64,000 nucleotides of DNA from Symsagittifera roscoffensis (Eukaryota; Xenacoelomorpha; Acoela; Convolutidae), in assembly GCF_963678635.1 (NCBI RefSeq), contig NC_087070.1, positions 7,910,539 to 7,974,538 of the forward strand, written 5' to 3'. Of the stretch, positions 39,866 through 53,980 are shown in pieces (the first letter of the stretch is position 1; the number at the start of each line of letters is the position of its first letter). Below the pieces are notes generated by a model. The model saw nothing but the letters and a program-made list of their open reading frames with translations. It was not told where the DNA came from and made no database searches. The translations under genes were made by a program, and so were the position numbers.

Positions 39866-40591
39866 ACGCAGGAGCTCAAAAACAGATGTCATCAAAAACA
39901 TTCTCGACCTATCAAAACTCCATCGTAAAACTTTTAGCACCTATATGTTCTGTTTATTGTTTATCGCCTAACATTCCAGGACCTTAGGGTCATACAAACC
40001 TCCAGTGCTGTTATTTTAAGTTATTGTGATGATTGGTAACATTTATACCCTTGTTTTGGCCATAGAATTTTGCCGAATTCCATTAAAGTTCTGTTCACCC
40101 ATGGGGCGTTACCATCGGATAACAATTAGATTTATTCATTTTGGTTATACCCAGTATTCCGCTTAATTTTACGACAACTTTCTGCATACCTTATGATCTT
40201 AGTCACCCTGGTGCTATTTCAGTTCCTTACTTGCCTATTGTCACTAACCTACAGTTAATTCTCGGCGAATACATATTATTCGATCTAAGGTGCTTTGTTT
40301 TGGAATTTTGTTTTTGTTTGACGAACATGCCGTCCGGCCCATCGGGCTCGATCATTGGTATTCCTCGTTTTGTACACCCACCCTTTACACCTGACAACCG
40401 TGTTATTCTTCTCAGTTTATAATACGCCTTTTGGGCCCTTTATCAAGTCTGTATTAACGATTCTAGATCCACTCTCGGGGGTCCTAGACAATGCGCCTAC
40501 TGATTCATCCATCTTAGTGCTTAATCATTTTTGTTTTATTCCCTTCTGATGAGGCGAAAGGGATAGTTTAGAGATAAAATTTCGCGGGGAA
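39866..40591 (+). other. Untranslated 3' part of LTR element
   Basis: 726 bp between the integrase stop and the 3' LTR. A 93-codon ORF at 40141-40422 lacks a signal peptide or envelope-like features, so no env is called. Directly before the LTR GCGGGGAA (40585-40591 region) and AAAGGGA near 40557 are polypurine-tract candidates. Confidence 0.6.
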
Positions 40592-40914
40592 TGTAAAAGT
40601 ATTATGGTTTGTCTATTTAACCTCTGATCTTAACTTACCGCCGACCTTTAGTTGTTAATTTATATACCTGCCAAAAGCGCATCGGCTTTTGGTAGACTCT
40701 GAATTGGACACTATCTTTTATGATACGTAACAAAACAAACGTAACCAATTCAATCTTTTAACACGTATTTTATCTTAGTTAGAATCCCCGTCTTTTATTT
40801 AGTCTTAAATAAAAGCCTACAATTTTAGTAGGAATCTTAATCATCCACAGTCTTAATCTATTCCTAGTTTAAGTCACTCTTGTACAACACGAGTGGTATC
40901 CTAATTTTTTAACA
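40592..40914 (+). repeat. 3' LTR
   Basis: 323 bp, identical by eye to the 5' LTR, ending TTAACA and followed by the AATGG duplication. Confidence 0.93.
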
Positions 40915-43380
40915 AATGGTAATAAGTTATAAGTGATAAGTGACTTAAGTTTTGTATGTTAACAAGAAAAAATAAGAACAAATATTTCTTTTTTATCTCA
41001 TTAGAAATTTTTTTTTTGCTAAAAGTGTGCGAAAATTAATCGAATAAATTAAAATTAGAGACTGGATGGATTTTATAAGGATAAATAAATGAAATCCAAG
41101 CTACACAAACTGCAAAAAGATTGAAACTAAAATTAAACTGTGAATTATTCATAAGGGTAAGTTGAAAAATCTACCAATGAAAGCATTCTTAGCACTCGCC
41201 AAACACGCGCCTGATTTAAAGTATGTATTTAAGGTATGTATGTGAACAACTTTAGAAAAATTAAATATTTAACAAAAACCAATTTGTAAAGAGTTGACAA
41301 GTAGTTTGCTTGTCTTATTCTTTTCTATTTTTGAAATTGTCTATCTCAAGGAGCAGGTGCGAATTTGAGAAAGAAAGCGCGAGGATGCCTCATGCTTTAG
41401 GAAACCCACCCTTGTTCACCACCGAAAATTTTTTTTTTAGTAAATAAGGTTTGAACGACCAAAAAACAACTTGATACCAAAACTCCATCTTGATTTTACA
41501 ATTGTGGGAGGGTGGGATTGCGTCTAAACATTTTGTAATTTTTTTGTCAAAAAACTTAAGAAAAGCTTTCTCGAATGGTATTTTCGAATGCCTTTATTTC
41601 AATAATAGCATGCGACTTTATTACGGTTTGGCAAAATCTGTTTTGTTATTCAGTCTTATAGAGAAACTCGAAGAAAATTGTGCAACCTACAAAAAATACA
41701 TTTTGTCTCAAGAACCAAAAAGATGCCAATTTGATGAAAACTTCCAAAGAAGTTATGCCAAAAACCTGTAAAATCATTCTAAAGTAGTGCTAGTTCAGTA
41801 AATCGATGTACCAGTAAGCCGAAAACAGGTGGATCTGTGAACCGGAAATGCATTATTCAATTGAACCCGAGTTCAGTACAATGTGGGAGCTTTTTTCCCT
41901 CAAAAAATGCATCAAAAATGATTTAAATTAACTCCTGCTTTCGAGCCACAGTTTCAAAATTGCTGTTCTATCCGAAGAAAATTAAATTTTAAATCTTTGA
42001 TAATATAGTTAATGTAATCATTACGCAATGCGTTTTAATGATCTAGTAGTTGACTGATATATTGAGTTACAAAACGCACTCCATCGAATTGCTTAAAGAA
42101 AAACATTGGTGAACTTGCCTTGATTCTGAATCATCGATAGTTTTTTTAGCCCAATTCGCAGAAGTCCTTCATTCTGTAATCTTGAAAAAATCTTAGATTT
42201 TAAAACATTATTAAAAGCAAAAAAGAATTCGAGGAATGAGAGATTTTGTTCCCTTGTCACCTTTTTATCTACAACTTTGAATTTGTTTTTTTAAGGTCAT
42301 TATCGCCCACTGAATATTCTTTCAGGAGCAATTTTTCTGTTTTTTATTGCTATGATAACCATTTTCTTCCAACTTTTGAAAAAAGTGATTGAATTTTTGT
42401 GCTTTCTGTTTTGTAATCAACGTTTCTGACAATTTTTTTTTATAGAACATATTTTGTAGGATAATGAGGCCTTAAAGCTTGCTATTTTGACCCATTTGAA
42501 ATAAACAACTCTCAAGAGATTTCAGTCTGTATCTTTCGCCCAGAACATAGACAGCGATGGAAAGTAGAAAAACTCCCATTGACGACTGGCTGGCGCCAGA
42601 TACCCTAATTCTATGTGTTTACTCACTGTCTCGACCTAGCCAGTTAGTTGCAGTTGCTTTAAAGGTCAACGAGAAGTGATCAGCCGAACAGGCTTTACTT
42701 AGTTTTTGTTTAGATCTAATTGAGTCACACAGCTGGGTCTCGGATCCGCAGATAGCTCTGCAGTTTGACTAACCATGCAAAACGGGAATAAAAACAAGTA
42801 TTAAAAATAATTTAAAAAAAATTACATTATGAATCCATAAAAGATAGAAAGATAGATTGACTTGTCCTCCCTCTCATCTACTCATTCTCTGACACACCGA
42901 TTGAGATGGAGTTAGATTCATAACTTCAATTTGAGACAACGAGCAACCATTCAAGCACTTTTTAGATAAAAAACTCGGTTAAATTCCAGGTTAGGGAGGC
43001 TTCGAATCCGTCTCAAACAAGCCGCATAATCTTAAGTTTTTCTACAGAATCTGAAAGCTATTACTCGTGTCGTACGAGTTTTTTTTGTCAAATTTTGAGT
43101 CTAATAATTTCTTTCAGAAATTTTTTCCAACTATTCTACTATGTGTTCGGCTGTTGTTTTTCGTCGGTCGCCATTGTCCAATTACGGCAGTGTTAAACTT
43201 ATTTTAACTTTGTCCAATTACGGCAGATAGAAACGTTAGGCGCGGAAACGAACTTTTAAGTTTTATAATTCTAGAACTTTCCAGACACTTCTTTTTGCCA
43301 AATTTCATTTTCTAAGGCTTTTCGCATTCTATATCACAATATTCGGAAGGTTCGACTTTGTTTTCTAGCATAATGACTCC
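40915..43380. other. Unannotated AT-rich region before the satellite
   Basis: No supported gene. A patch at about 42540-42790 has a more balanced base composition than its surroundings and contains a 40-codon ORF (42557-42679). The two short phrases GTCCAATTACGGCAG near 43177 and 43214 are a local duplication. Confidence 0.5.
42557..42679 (+). CDS. Very small ORF, uncertain
   Basis: 40 codons from ATG to TGA (MESRKTPIDDWLAPDTLIL...). The stretch around it is less AT-rich than its neighbours and includes the palindrome TGGCGCCA. It could be a first exon or chance. No homologue is recognised. Confidence 0.15.
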   Translation: MESRKTPIDDWLAPDTLILCVYSLSRPSQLVAVALKVNEK

Positions 43381-44121
43381 TGCTCGACCTATATTTCGAC
43401 TGTGCTCGACCAATATCTCGACTGTGCTCAACCTATCTTTTGATTGAGCTCGACCTAATTTTTGACTGAGCTTGACCTGTGTTTCGACTGAGCTGGACCT
43501 ATTTTTCGATTGAGCTCGACATATGTTTCGAACGAGCTCGACCTTTGTGTCGAAGGTGCTCGACCTATGTTTCAACTGTGCTAGACCAATATCTCGACTG
43601 TGCTCAACCTATCTTTTGATTGAGCTCGACCTAATTTTTGACTGAGCTTGACCTGTGTTTCGACTGAGCTGGACCTATTTTTCGATTGAGCTCGACCTAT
43701 GTTCCGAACGAGCTCGACCTTTGTGTCGAATGTGCTCGACCTATGTTTCAACTGTGCTAGACCTATATCTCGACTGTGCTCAACCTATGTTTCGACTGAG
43801 CTCGACCTAATTTTTGACTGAGCTTGACCTGTGTTTCGACTGAGCTGAACCTAATTTTCGATTGAGCTCGACATATGTTTCGAACGAGCTCGACCTTTGT
43901 GTCGACTGAGCTTGACCTACTTTTTGACTGAGCTCGACCTATATTTCGACTGTGCTCGACCTATGTTTCGAACGAGCTCGAACTTTGTGTCGAATGTGCT
44001 CGACCTATGTTTCGGCTGTGCTCGATCTATGTTTCGACTGTGCTCGACCTATATTTCGACTGTGCTCGACCTATATCTTGACTGTTCTCAACCTATGTTT
44101 CGACTGAGCTCGACCTAATTT

Positions 44122-47100
44122 TTGACTGAGCTTGACCTGTGTTTCGAACGAGCTCGACCTTTGTGTCGACTGAGCTTGACCTATTTTTTGACTGAGCTCG
44201 ACCTATGTTTCGACTGTGCTCGACCTATGTTTCGAACGAGCTCGAACTTTGTGTCGAATGTACTCGACCTATGTTTCGGCTGTGCTAGACCTATATCTCG
44301 ACTGTGCTCAACCTATGTTTCGACTGAGCTCGACCTTATTTTTGACTGAGCTTGACCTGTGTTTCGACTGAGCTGGACCTAATTTTCGATTGAGCTCGAC
44401 ATATGTTTCGAACGAGCTCGACCTTTGTGTCGACTGAGCTTGACCTACTTTTTGACTGAGCTCGACATATGTTCCGACTAAGCTCGACCTATGTTTCGAA
44501 CGAGCTCGAACTTTGTGTCGAATGTGCTCGACCTATGTTTCGGCTGTGCTCGACCTATATTTCGACTGTGCTCGACCTATATCTTGACTGTTCTCAACCT
44601 ATGTTTCGACTGAGCTCGACCTAATTTTTGACTGAGCTTGACCTGTGTTTCGAACGAGCTCGACCTTTGTGTCGAATGAGCTTGACCTATTTTTTGACTG
44701 AGCTCGACCTATGTTTCGACTGTGCTCGACCTATGTTTCGAACGAGCTCGAACTTTGTGTCGAATGTGCTCGACCTATGTTTCGGCTGTGCTAGACCTAT
44801 ATCTCGACTGTGCTCAACCTATGTTTCGACTGAGCTCGACCTTGTTTTTGACTGAGCTTGACCTGTGTTTCGACTGAGCTGGACCTAATTTTCGATTGAG
44901 CTCGACATATGATTCGACTGTGCTTGACCTATGTTTCGAACGAGCTCGAACTTTGTGTCGAATGTGCTCGACCTATGTTTCGGCTGTGCTCGATCTATGT
45001 TTCGACTGTGCTCGACCTATATTTCGACTGTGCTCGACCTATATCTTGACTGTTCTCAACCTATGTTTCGACTGAGCTCGACCTAATTTTTGACTGAGCT
45101 TGACCTGTGTTTCGACTGAGCTGGACCTATTTTTCGATTGAGCTCGATCTATGTTCCGAACGAGCTCGACCTTTGTGTCGAATGTGCTCGACCTATGTTT
45201 CAACTGTGCTAGACCTATATCTCGACTGTGCTCAACCTATGTTTCGACTGAGCTCGACCTATGTTTCGAATGAGATCGACTTATGTTTCGACTGTGCTCG
45301 ACCTATGTTTCGACTGTGCTCGACCTATGTTTCGAATGAGATCGACTTATGTTTAGACTGTGCTCGACCTATGTTTCGAACGAGCTCGAACTTTGTGTCG
45401 AATGTGCTCCACCTATGTTTCGGCTGTGCTCGATCTATGTTTCGACTGTGCTCGACCTATGTTTCGACTGTGCTCGAACTATGTTTCGACTGTGCTCGAC
45501 CAATTTTTCGGCTGAGCTCGATTTATGTTTCGACTGAGCTTGACCTTTGTTTCGACAGTGCTCGACCTGTTTTTCGACTGTGCTCGACCAATTTTTCGGC
45601 TGAGCTCGATTTATGTTTCGACTGAGCTTGACCTTTGTTTCGACAGTGCTCGACCTGTGTTTCGACTGAGCTGGACCTATTTTTCGGTTGAGCTCGACCT
45701 ATGTTTCGAACGAGCTCGACCTTTGTGTCGACTGAGCTTGACCTATTTTTTGACTGAGCTCGACCTATGTTTCGACTGTGCTCGACCTATGTTTCGAACG
45801 AGCTCGAACTTTGTGTCGAATGTGCTCGACCTATGTTTCGGCTGTGCTCGATCTATGTTTCGACTGTGCTCGACCTATGTTTCGACTGTGCTCGAACTAT
45901 GTTTCGACTGTGCTCGACCAATTTTTCGGCTGAGCTCGATTTATGTTTCGACTGAGCTTGACCTTTGTTTCGACAGTGCTCGACCTGTTTTTCGACTGTG
46001 CTCGACCTATATTACGACTGTGCTCGACCTATATCTCGAATGTGCTCAGCCTATGTTTTGACTGAGCTCGACCTAATTGTTGACTGAGCTTGACCTGTGT
46101 TTCGACTGAGCTGGACCTCTTTTTCGAGTGAGCTCGACCTATGTTTCGAACGAGCTCGACCTTTGTGTCGACTGAGCTCGATCTATTTTTTGACTGAGCT
46201 CGACCAATGTTTCGACTGTGCTCGACTAATTTTTCGGCTGAGCTCGATTTATGTTTCGACTGAGTTTGACATTTGTTTCGACAGTGCTCGACCTGTTTTT
46301 CGACTGTACTCGACCTCTGTTTCGACTGTGCTCGATCTCTCTTTCGACTGTGCTCGACCTATGTTTCGACTGAGCTCGACTTATGTTTGGAATGTGCTCG
46401 AATTATGTTTGGACTGCGCTCGACCTATGTTTCGACTGAGCTCGACCTAATTTTTGACTGAGCTTCACTGTGTTTCGTTTGAGCTGGACCTTTTTTTTCG
46501 ACTGAGCTATACCTATGTTTCGACTGAGCTCGACTTTTGTTTCGGCTGAGCTCGACCTATTTTTCGACTGTGCTCAACCTATGTTTCGACTGAGCTCGAC
46601 CTTATTTTTGACTGAGCTTGACCTGTGTTTCGACTGAGCTGGACCTAATTTTCGATTGAGCTCGACATATGTTTCGAACGAGCTCGACCTTTGTGTCGAC
46701 TGAGCTTGACCTACTTTTTGACTGAGCTCGACATATGTTCCGACTGTGCTCGACCTATGTGTCGAACGAGCTCGAACTTTGTGTCGAATGTGCTCGACCT
46801 ATGTTTCGGCTGTGCTCGACCTATATTTCGACTGTGCTCGACCTATATCTTGACTGTTCTCAACCTATGTTTCGACTGAGCTCGACCTAATTTTTGACTG
46901 AGCTTGACCTGTGTTTCGAACGAGCTCGACCTTTGTGTCGTCTGAGCTTGACCTATTTTTTGACTGAGCTCGACCTATGTTTCGACTGTGCTCGACCTAT
47001 GTTTCGAACGAGCTCGAACTTTGTGTCGAATGTGCTCGACCTATGTTTCGGCTGTGCTAGACCTATATCTCGACTGTGCTCAACCTATATTTCGACTGAG

Positions 47101-48840
47101 CTCGACCTTGTTTTTGACTGAGCTTGACCTGTGTTTCGACTGAGCTGGACCTAATTTTGCGATTGAGCTCGACATTTGTTTCGAACGAGCTCGACCTTTG
47201 TGTCGACTGAGCTTGACCTATTTTTTGACTGAGCTCGACATATGATTCGACTGTGCTTGACCTATGTTTCGAACGAGCTCGAACTTTGTATCGAATGTGC
47301 TCGACCTATGTTTCGCCTGTGCTCGATCTATGTTTCGACTGTGCTCGACCTATATTTCGACTGTGCTCGACCTATATCTTGACTGTTCTCAACCTATGTT
47401 TCGACTGAGCTCGACCTAATTTTTGACTGAGCTTGACCTGTGTTTCGACTGAGCTGGACCTATTTTTCGGTTGAGCTCGATCTATGTTCCGAACGAGCTC
47501 GATCTTTGTGTCGAATGTGCTCGACCTATGTTTCAACTGTGCTAGACCTATATCTCGACTGTGCTCAACCTATGTTTCGACTGAGCTCGACGCAATTTTT
47601 GACTGAGCTTGACCTGTGTTTCGACTGAGCTGGACCTAATTTTCGATTGAGGTCGACATATGTTTCGAACGAGCTCGACCTTTGTGTCGACTGAGCTTGA
47701 CCTATTTTTTGACTGAGCTCGACCTATGTTTCGACTGTGCTCGACCTTTGTTTCGAACGAGCTCGAACTTTGTGTCGAATGTGCTCGACCTATGTTTCGG
47801 CTGTGCTCGATCTATGTTTCGACTGTGCTCGACCTATAGTTTGACTGTGCTGGACCTATATCTTGACTGTTCTCAACCTATGTTTCGACTGAGCTCGACC
47901 TATTTTTTGATTGAGCTTGACCTGTGTTTCGACTGAGCTGGACCTATTTTTCGGTTGAGCTCGACCTATGTTTCAAACGAGCTCGACCTTTGTGTCGACT
48001 GAGCTTGACCTATTTTTTGACTGAGCTCGACCTATGTTTCGACTGTGCTCGACCTATGTTTCGAACGAGCTCGAATTTGTGTCGAATGTGCTCGACCTAT
48101 GTTTCGGCTGTGCTCGATCTATGTTTCGACTGTGCTCGACCTATGTTTCGACTGTGCTCGAACTATGTTTCGACTGTGCTCGACCAATTTTTCGGCTGAG
48201 CTCGATTTATGTTTCGACTGAGCTTGACCTTTGCTTCGACAGTGCTCGACCTGTTTTTCGACTGTGCTCGACCTATATTACGACTGTGCTCGACCTATAT
48301 CTCGAATGTGCTCAGCCTATGTTTTGACTGAGCTCGACCTAATTGTTGACTGAGCTTGACCTGTGTTTCGACTGAGCTGGACCTCTTTTTCGATTGAGCT
48401 CGACCTATGTTTCGAACGAGCTCGACCTTTGTGTCGACTGAGCTCGATCTATTTTTTGACTGAGCTCGACCAATGTTTCGACTGTGCTCGACTAATTTTT
48501 CGGCTGAGCTCGATTTATGTTTCGACTGAGTTTGACATTTGTTTCGACAGTGCTCGACCTGTTTTTCGACTGTACTCGACCTCTGTTTCGACTGTGCTCG
48601 ATCTCTCTTTCGACTGTGCTCGACCTATGTTTCGACTGAGCTCGACTTATGTTTGGAATGTGCTCGAATTATGTTTGGACTGCGCTCGACCTATGTTTGG
48701 ACTGAGCTCGACCTAATTTTTGACTGAGCTTCAATGTGTTTCGTTTGAGCTGGACCTTTTTTTTCGACTGAGCTATACCTATGTTTCGACTGAGCTCGAC
48801 TTTTGTTTCGGCTGAGCTCGACCTATTTTTCGACTGTGCT
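44122..48840. repeat. Satellite subdomain A: 506-bp and 2266-bp repeats
   Basis: Monomers with GAACGAGCTCGAACTTTGTGTCGAATGTG are diagnostic here. The block at 44122 recurs at 44628 (506 bp = 23 monomers) and at 46894 (2266 bp later = 103 monomers). The block at 46097 recurs at 48363, again 2266 bp. So a ~2.27-kb piece is duplicated directly. Confidence 0.8.
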
Positions 48841-49080
48841 CGAGCAATTTTTCGACTGAGCTCAATCTATGTTTCGACTGTGCTCGACCTAAGTTTCGAC
48901 TGAGCCCGACTTGTGTTTCCACTGTGCTCGATCTGTTTTTCGACTGTACTCGACCTCTGTTTTGACTGTGTTCGACTTATCTTTCGACTGTGCTCGACCT
49001 ATGTTTCGACTGAGCTCGACTTATGTTTCGACTGAGCTCGACCTATTTTTTTTACTGAACTCGACCAATTTTTTGACTGT

Positions 49081-52000
49081 AGTCGACAAATTTTTCGACT
49101 GAGCTAAATCTATGTTTCGACCGTGCTCGACCTAAGTTTCGCCTGAGCTCGACTTATGTTTCGACTGTGCTCGACCTGTTTTTCGACTGTACTCGACCTC
49201 TGTTTTGACTGTGCGCGACCTATCTTTCGACTGTGCTCGACCTATGTTTCGACTGAGCTCGACTTATGTTTCGACTGAGCTCGACCTATTTTTTTTTACT
49301 GAACTCGACCTATTTTTTGACTGTAGTCGACAAATTTTTCGACTGAGCTAAATCTATGTTTCGACCGTGCTCGACCTAAGTTTCGCCTGAGCTCGACTTA
49401 TGTTTCGACTGTGCTCGACCTGTTTTTCGACTGTACTCGACCTCTGTTTTGACTGTGCGCGACCTATCTTTCAACTGTGCTTGACCTATGTTTCGACTGA
49501 GCTCGACTTATGTTTCGGCTGAGCTCGACCTATTTTTTTGACTGAATTCGACCTATTTTCTGACTGTAGTCGACAAATTTTTCGACTGAGCTCAATCTAT
49601 GTTTCGAACGTGCTCGACCTAAGTTTCGACTGAGCTCGACTTATGTTTCGACTGTGCTCGACCTGTTTTTCGACTGTACTCGACCTCTGTTTCGACTGTG
49701 GGCGACCTATCTTTCGGCTGAGCTCAATCTATGTTTCGGCTGAGCTCGACCTATTTTTCGACTGTGCTCGAGCAATTTTTCGACTGATCTCAATCTATGT
49801 TTCGACTGTGCTCGACCTAAGTTTCGACTGAGCTCGACTTATGTTTCCACTGTGCTCGATCTGTTTTTCGACTGTACTCGACCTCTGTTTTGACTGTGCG
49901 CGACCTATCTTTCGACTGTGCTCGACCTATGTTTCGACTGAGCTCGAATTATGTTTCGACTGAGCTCGACCTATTTTTTTGACTGAACTCGACCTATTTT
50001 TTTTACTGTAGTCGACAAATTTTTCGACTGAGCTCAATCTATGTTTCGACCGTGCTCGAATTAAGTTTCGACTGAGCTCGACTTATGTTTCGACCGTGCT
50101 CGACCTGTTTTTCGACTGTACTCGACCTCTGTTTTGACTGCGCGCAACCTATCTTTCGACTGAGCTCGATTTATGTTTCGACTGAGCTCGACCTTTGTTT
50201 CGGCTGTGCTCGACCAATTTTTTCGGCTGAGCTCAATCTATGTTTCGACTGTGCTCGACCTATGTTTCGACTGAGCTCGACTTATGTTTCGACTGTGCTC
50301 GACCTGTTTTTCGACTGTACTCGACCTCTGTTTCGACTGTGCGCGACCTATCTTTCGACTGTGCTCGACCTATGTTTCGACTGAGCTCGACTTATGTTTC
50401 GACTGAGCTCGACCTAATTTTTTGACTGAACTCGACCTATTTTTTGACTGTAGTCGACAAATTTTTCGACTGAGCTCAATCTATGTTTCGACCGTGCTCG
50501 ACCTAAGTTTCGACTGAGCGCGACTTATGTTTCGACCGTGCTCGACCTGTTTTTCGACTGTACTCGACCTCTGTTTCGACTGTGCGCAACCTATCTTTCG
50601 ACTGAGCTCGATTTATGTTTCGACTGAGCTCGACCTTTGTTCCGACTGTGCTCGACCAATTTTTTCGGCTGAGCTCAATCTATGTTTCGACTGTGCTCGA
50701 CCTATGTTTCGACTGAGCTCGACTTATGTTTCGACTGTGCTCGACCTGTTTTTCGACTGTACTCGACCTCTGTTTCGACTGAGCTGGACATGTTTTTCGA
50801 CTGAGCTCGACCTATCTTTCTAACGAGCTCGACCTTTGTGTCGACTGAGCTAGCCCTATTTTTTGACTGATTTCAACTTATGCTTCGACTGTGCTCGACC
50901 AATTTTTCGACTGAGCTCGATTTATGTTTCGACTCAGCTGGATCTTTGTTCCGACTGAGCTCGACCTAATTTTTGACTGAGCTTCACTGTGTTTCGTTTG
51001 AGCTGGACCTTTTTTTTCGACTGAGCTCGACCTATGTTTCGACTGCGCTCGACCTTTGTTTCAGCTGAGCTCGACCTATTTTTCGAATGTGCTGGAGCAA
51101 TTTTTCGACTGAGCTCAATCTATGTTTCGACTGTGCTCGACCTAAGTTTCGACTGAGCTCGACTTATGTTTCCACTGTGCTCGATCTGTTTTTCGACTGT
51201 ACTCGACCTCTGTTTTGACTGTGCGCGACCTATCTTTCGACTGTGCTCGACCTATGTTTCGACTGAGCTCGACTTATGTTTCGACTGAGCTCGACCTATT
51301 TTTTTGACTGAACTCGACCTGTTTTTTGAGTGTAGTCGACAAATTTTTCGACTGAGCTCAATCTATGTTTCGACCGTGCTCGACCTAAGTTTCGACTGAG
51401 CGCGACTTATGTTTCGACCGTGCTCGACCTGTTTTTCGACTGTACTCGACCTCTGTTTCGACTGTGCGCAACCTATCTTTCGACTGAGCTCGATTTATGT
51501 TTCGACTGAGCTCGACCTTTGTTCCGACTGTGCTCGACCAATTTTTTCGGCTGAGCTCAATCTATGTTTCGACTGTGCTCGACCTATGTTTCGACTGAGC
51601 TCGACTTATGTTTCGACTGTGCTCGACCTGTTTTTCGACTGTACTCGACCTCTGTTTCGACTGAGCTGGACGTGTTTTTCGACTGAGCTCGACCTATCTT
51701 TCTAACGAGCTCGACCTTTGTGTCGACTGAGCTAGCCCTATTTTTTGACTGATTTCAACTTATGCTTCGACTGTGCTCGACCAATTTTTCGACTGAGCTC
51801 GATTTATGTTTCGACTCAGCTCGATCTTTGTTCCGACTGAGCTCGACCTAATTTTTGACTGAGCTTTACTGTGTTTCGTTTGAGCTGGACCTTTTTTTTC
51901 GACTGAGCTCGACCTATATTTCGACTGCGCTCGACCTTTGTTTCAGCTGAGCTCGACCTATTCTTCGACTGTGCTGGAGCAATTTTTCGACTGAGCTCAA

Positions 52001-53980
52001 TCTATGTTTCGACTGTGCTCGACCTAAGTTTCGACTGAGCTCAACTTATGTTTCCACTGTGCTCGATCTGTTTTTCGACTGTACTCGACCTCTGTTTTGA
52101 CTGTGCGCGACCTATCTTTCGAATGTGCTCGACCTATGTTTCGACTGAGCTCGACTTATGTTTCGACTGAGCTCGACCTATTTTTTTGACTGAACTCGAC
52201 CTGTTTTTTGACTGTAGTCGACAAATTTTTCGACTGAGCTCAATCTATGTTTCGACCGTGCTCGACCTAAGTTTCGACTGAGCGCGACTTATGTTTCGAC
52301 CGTGCTCGACCTGTTTTTCGACTGTACTCGACCTCTGTTTCGACTGTGCGCAACCTATCTTTCGACTGAGCTCGAATTATGTTTCGACTGAGCTCGACCT
52401 TTGTTTCGACTGTGCTCGACCATTTTTTTCGGCTGAGCTCAATCTATGTTTCGACTGTGCTCGACCTATGTTTCGACTGAGCTCGACTTATGTTTCAACT
52501 GTGCTCGACCTGTTTTTCGACTGTACTCGACCTCTGTTTCGACTGAGCTGGACATGTTTTTCGACTGAGCTCGACCTATGTTTCTAACGAGCTCGACCTT
52601 TGTGTCGACTGAGCTCGCCCTATTTTTTGACTGATTTCAACTTATGCTTCGACTGTGCTCGACCAATTTTTCGACTGAGCTCGATTTATGTTTCGACTCA
52701 GCTCGATCTTTGTTCCGACTGAGCTCGACCTAATTTTTGGCTGAGCTTCACTGTGTTTCGTTTGAGCTGGACCTTTTTTTCGACTGAGCTCGACCTATGT
52801 TTCGACTGAGCTCGACCTTTGTTTCAGCTGAGCTCGACCTATTTTTCGACTGTGCTGGAGCAATTTTTCGACTGAGCTCAATCTATGTTTCGACTAGGCT
52901 CGACCTAAGTTTCGACTGAGCTCGACTTATACTTCCACTGTGCTCGATCTGTTTTTCGACTGTTCTCGACCTCTGTTGTGACTGTGCGCGACCTATCTTT
53001 CGACTGTACTCGACCTATGTTTCGACTGAGCTCGACTTATCTTTCGACTGAGCTCGACCTATTTTTTTGACTGAACTCGACCTATTTTTTGACTGTAGTC
53101 GACAAATTTTTCGACTGAGCTCAATCTATGTTTCGACCGTGCTCGACCTAAGCTTATACTGAGCTCGACTTATGTTTCGACTGTGCTCGACCTGTTTTTC
53201 GACTGTACTAGACCTCTGTTTCGACTGTGCGCGACCTATCTTTCGACTGAGCTCGATTTATGTTTCGACTGAGCTCGACCAAAGTTTCGAATGTGCTCGA
53301 CCAATTTTTTCGGCTGAGCTCAATCTATGTTTCGACTGTGCTCGACCTATGTTTCGACTGAGCTCGACTTATGTTTCGACTGTGCTCGACCTGTTTTTCG
53401 ACTGTACTCGACCTCTGTTTCGACTGAGCTGGACATGTTTTTCGACTGAGCTCGACCTATGTTTCTAACGAGCTCGATCTTTGTGTCGACTGAGCTCGCC
53501 CTATTTTTTGACTGATTTCAACCTATGCTTTGACTGTTCTCGACCAATTTTTCGACTGAGCTCGATTTATGTTTCGACTCAGCTCGATCTTTGTTCCGAC
53601 TGTGCTCGACCTGTTTTTCGATTGTGCTCGACCTATGTTTCGACTGAGCTCAACTTATGTTTCGACTGAGCTCGATTTAGGTTTCGACTGCGCTCGTCCT
53701 ATGTTTTGACTGAGCTCGACCTTATTTTTGACTGAGCTTGAACTGTGTTCCGACTGAGCTGGACCCTTTGTTCGACTGAGCCCGATCTATGTTCCGACTG
53801 AGCTTGACCTTTGTTTCGACTGAGCTCGACATATTTTTTGACTGAGCTCGAGCTATGTTTCGACTGTGCTCGACCAATGTTTCGACTGAGCTCGACTTAT
53901 GTTTCGGCTGTCCTCGACCTGCTTTTTGACTGTACTCGTCCTCTGTTTCGACTGTGCGAGACCTATCTTTCGACTGTGCT
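49081..53980. repeat. Satellite subdomain B: ~244, 442 and 882-bp higher-order repeats
   Basis: The marker TAGTCGACAAA (TAG variant replacing TGTGC) has its A at 49081, 49325, 49568, 50010, 50452, 51334, 52216 and 53097. Spacings are 244, 243, 442, 442, 882, 882 and 881, that is about 11, 20 and 40 monomers. Confidence 0.85.

Larger units (their letters stand above)
36500..40914 (+). mobile_element. Young Gypsy-like LTR element with deletion of PR, RT and RNase H
   Basis: 4415 bp. LTRs 36500-36822 and 40592-40914 are both 323 bp, begin TG and end CA, and are identical by eye. The flanks carry a 5-bp target duplication AATGG (36495-36499 and 40915-40919). The 5' LTR is followed directly by TGGCGCAGTC, a primer-binding-site-like sequence. 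Coding content is a 137-residue Gag start and an 884-residue integrase ORF; protease, RT and RNase H are missing. Identical LTRs mean recent insertion, so the deleted form was probably mobilised with RT supplied in trans. Confidence 0.93.

Noticed and set aside
40141-40422. Possible env remnant downstream of the integrase ORF
   Set aside because: 93 codons, no signal peptide, no cleavage site or fusion segment, no sequon cluster. Nothing beyond an open frame.
41490-41771. 93-codon ORF in the region before the satellite
   Set aside because: No motif, no splice partners and a composition like its AT-rich surroundings.
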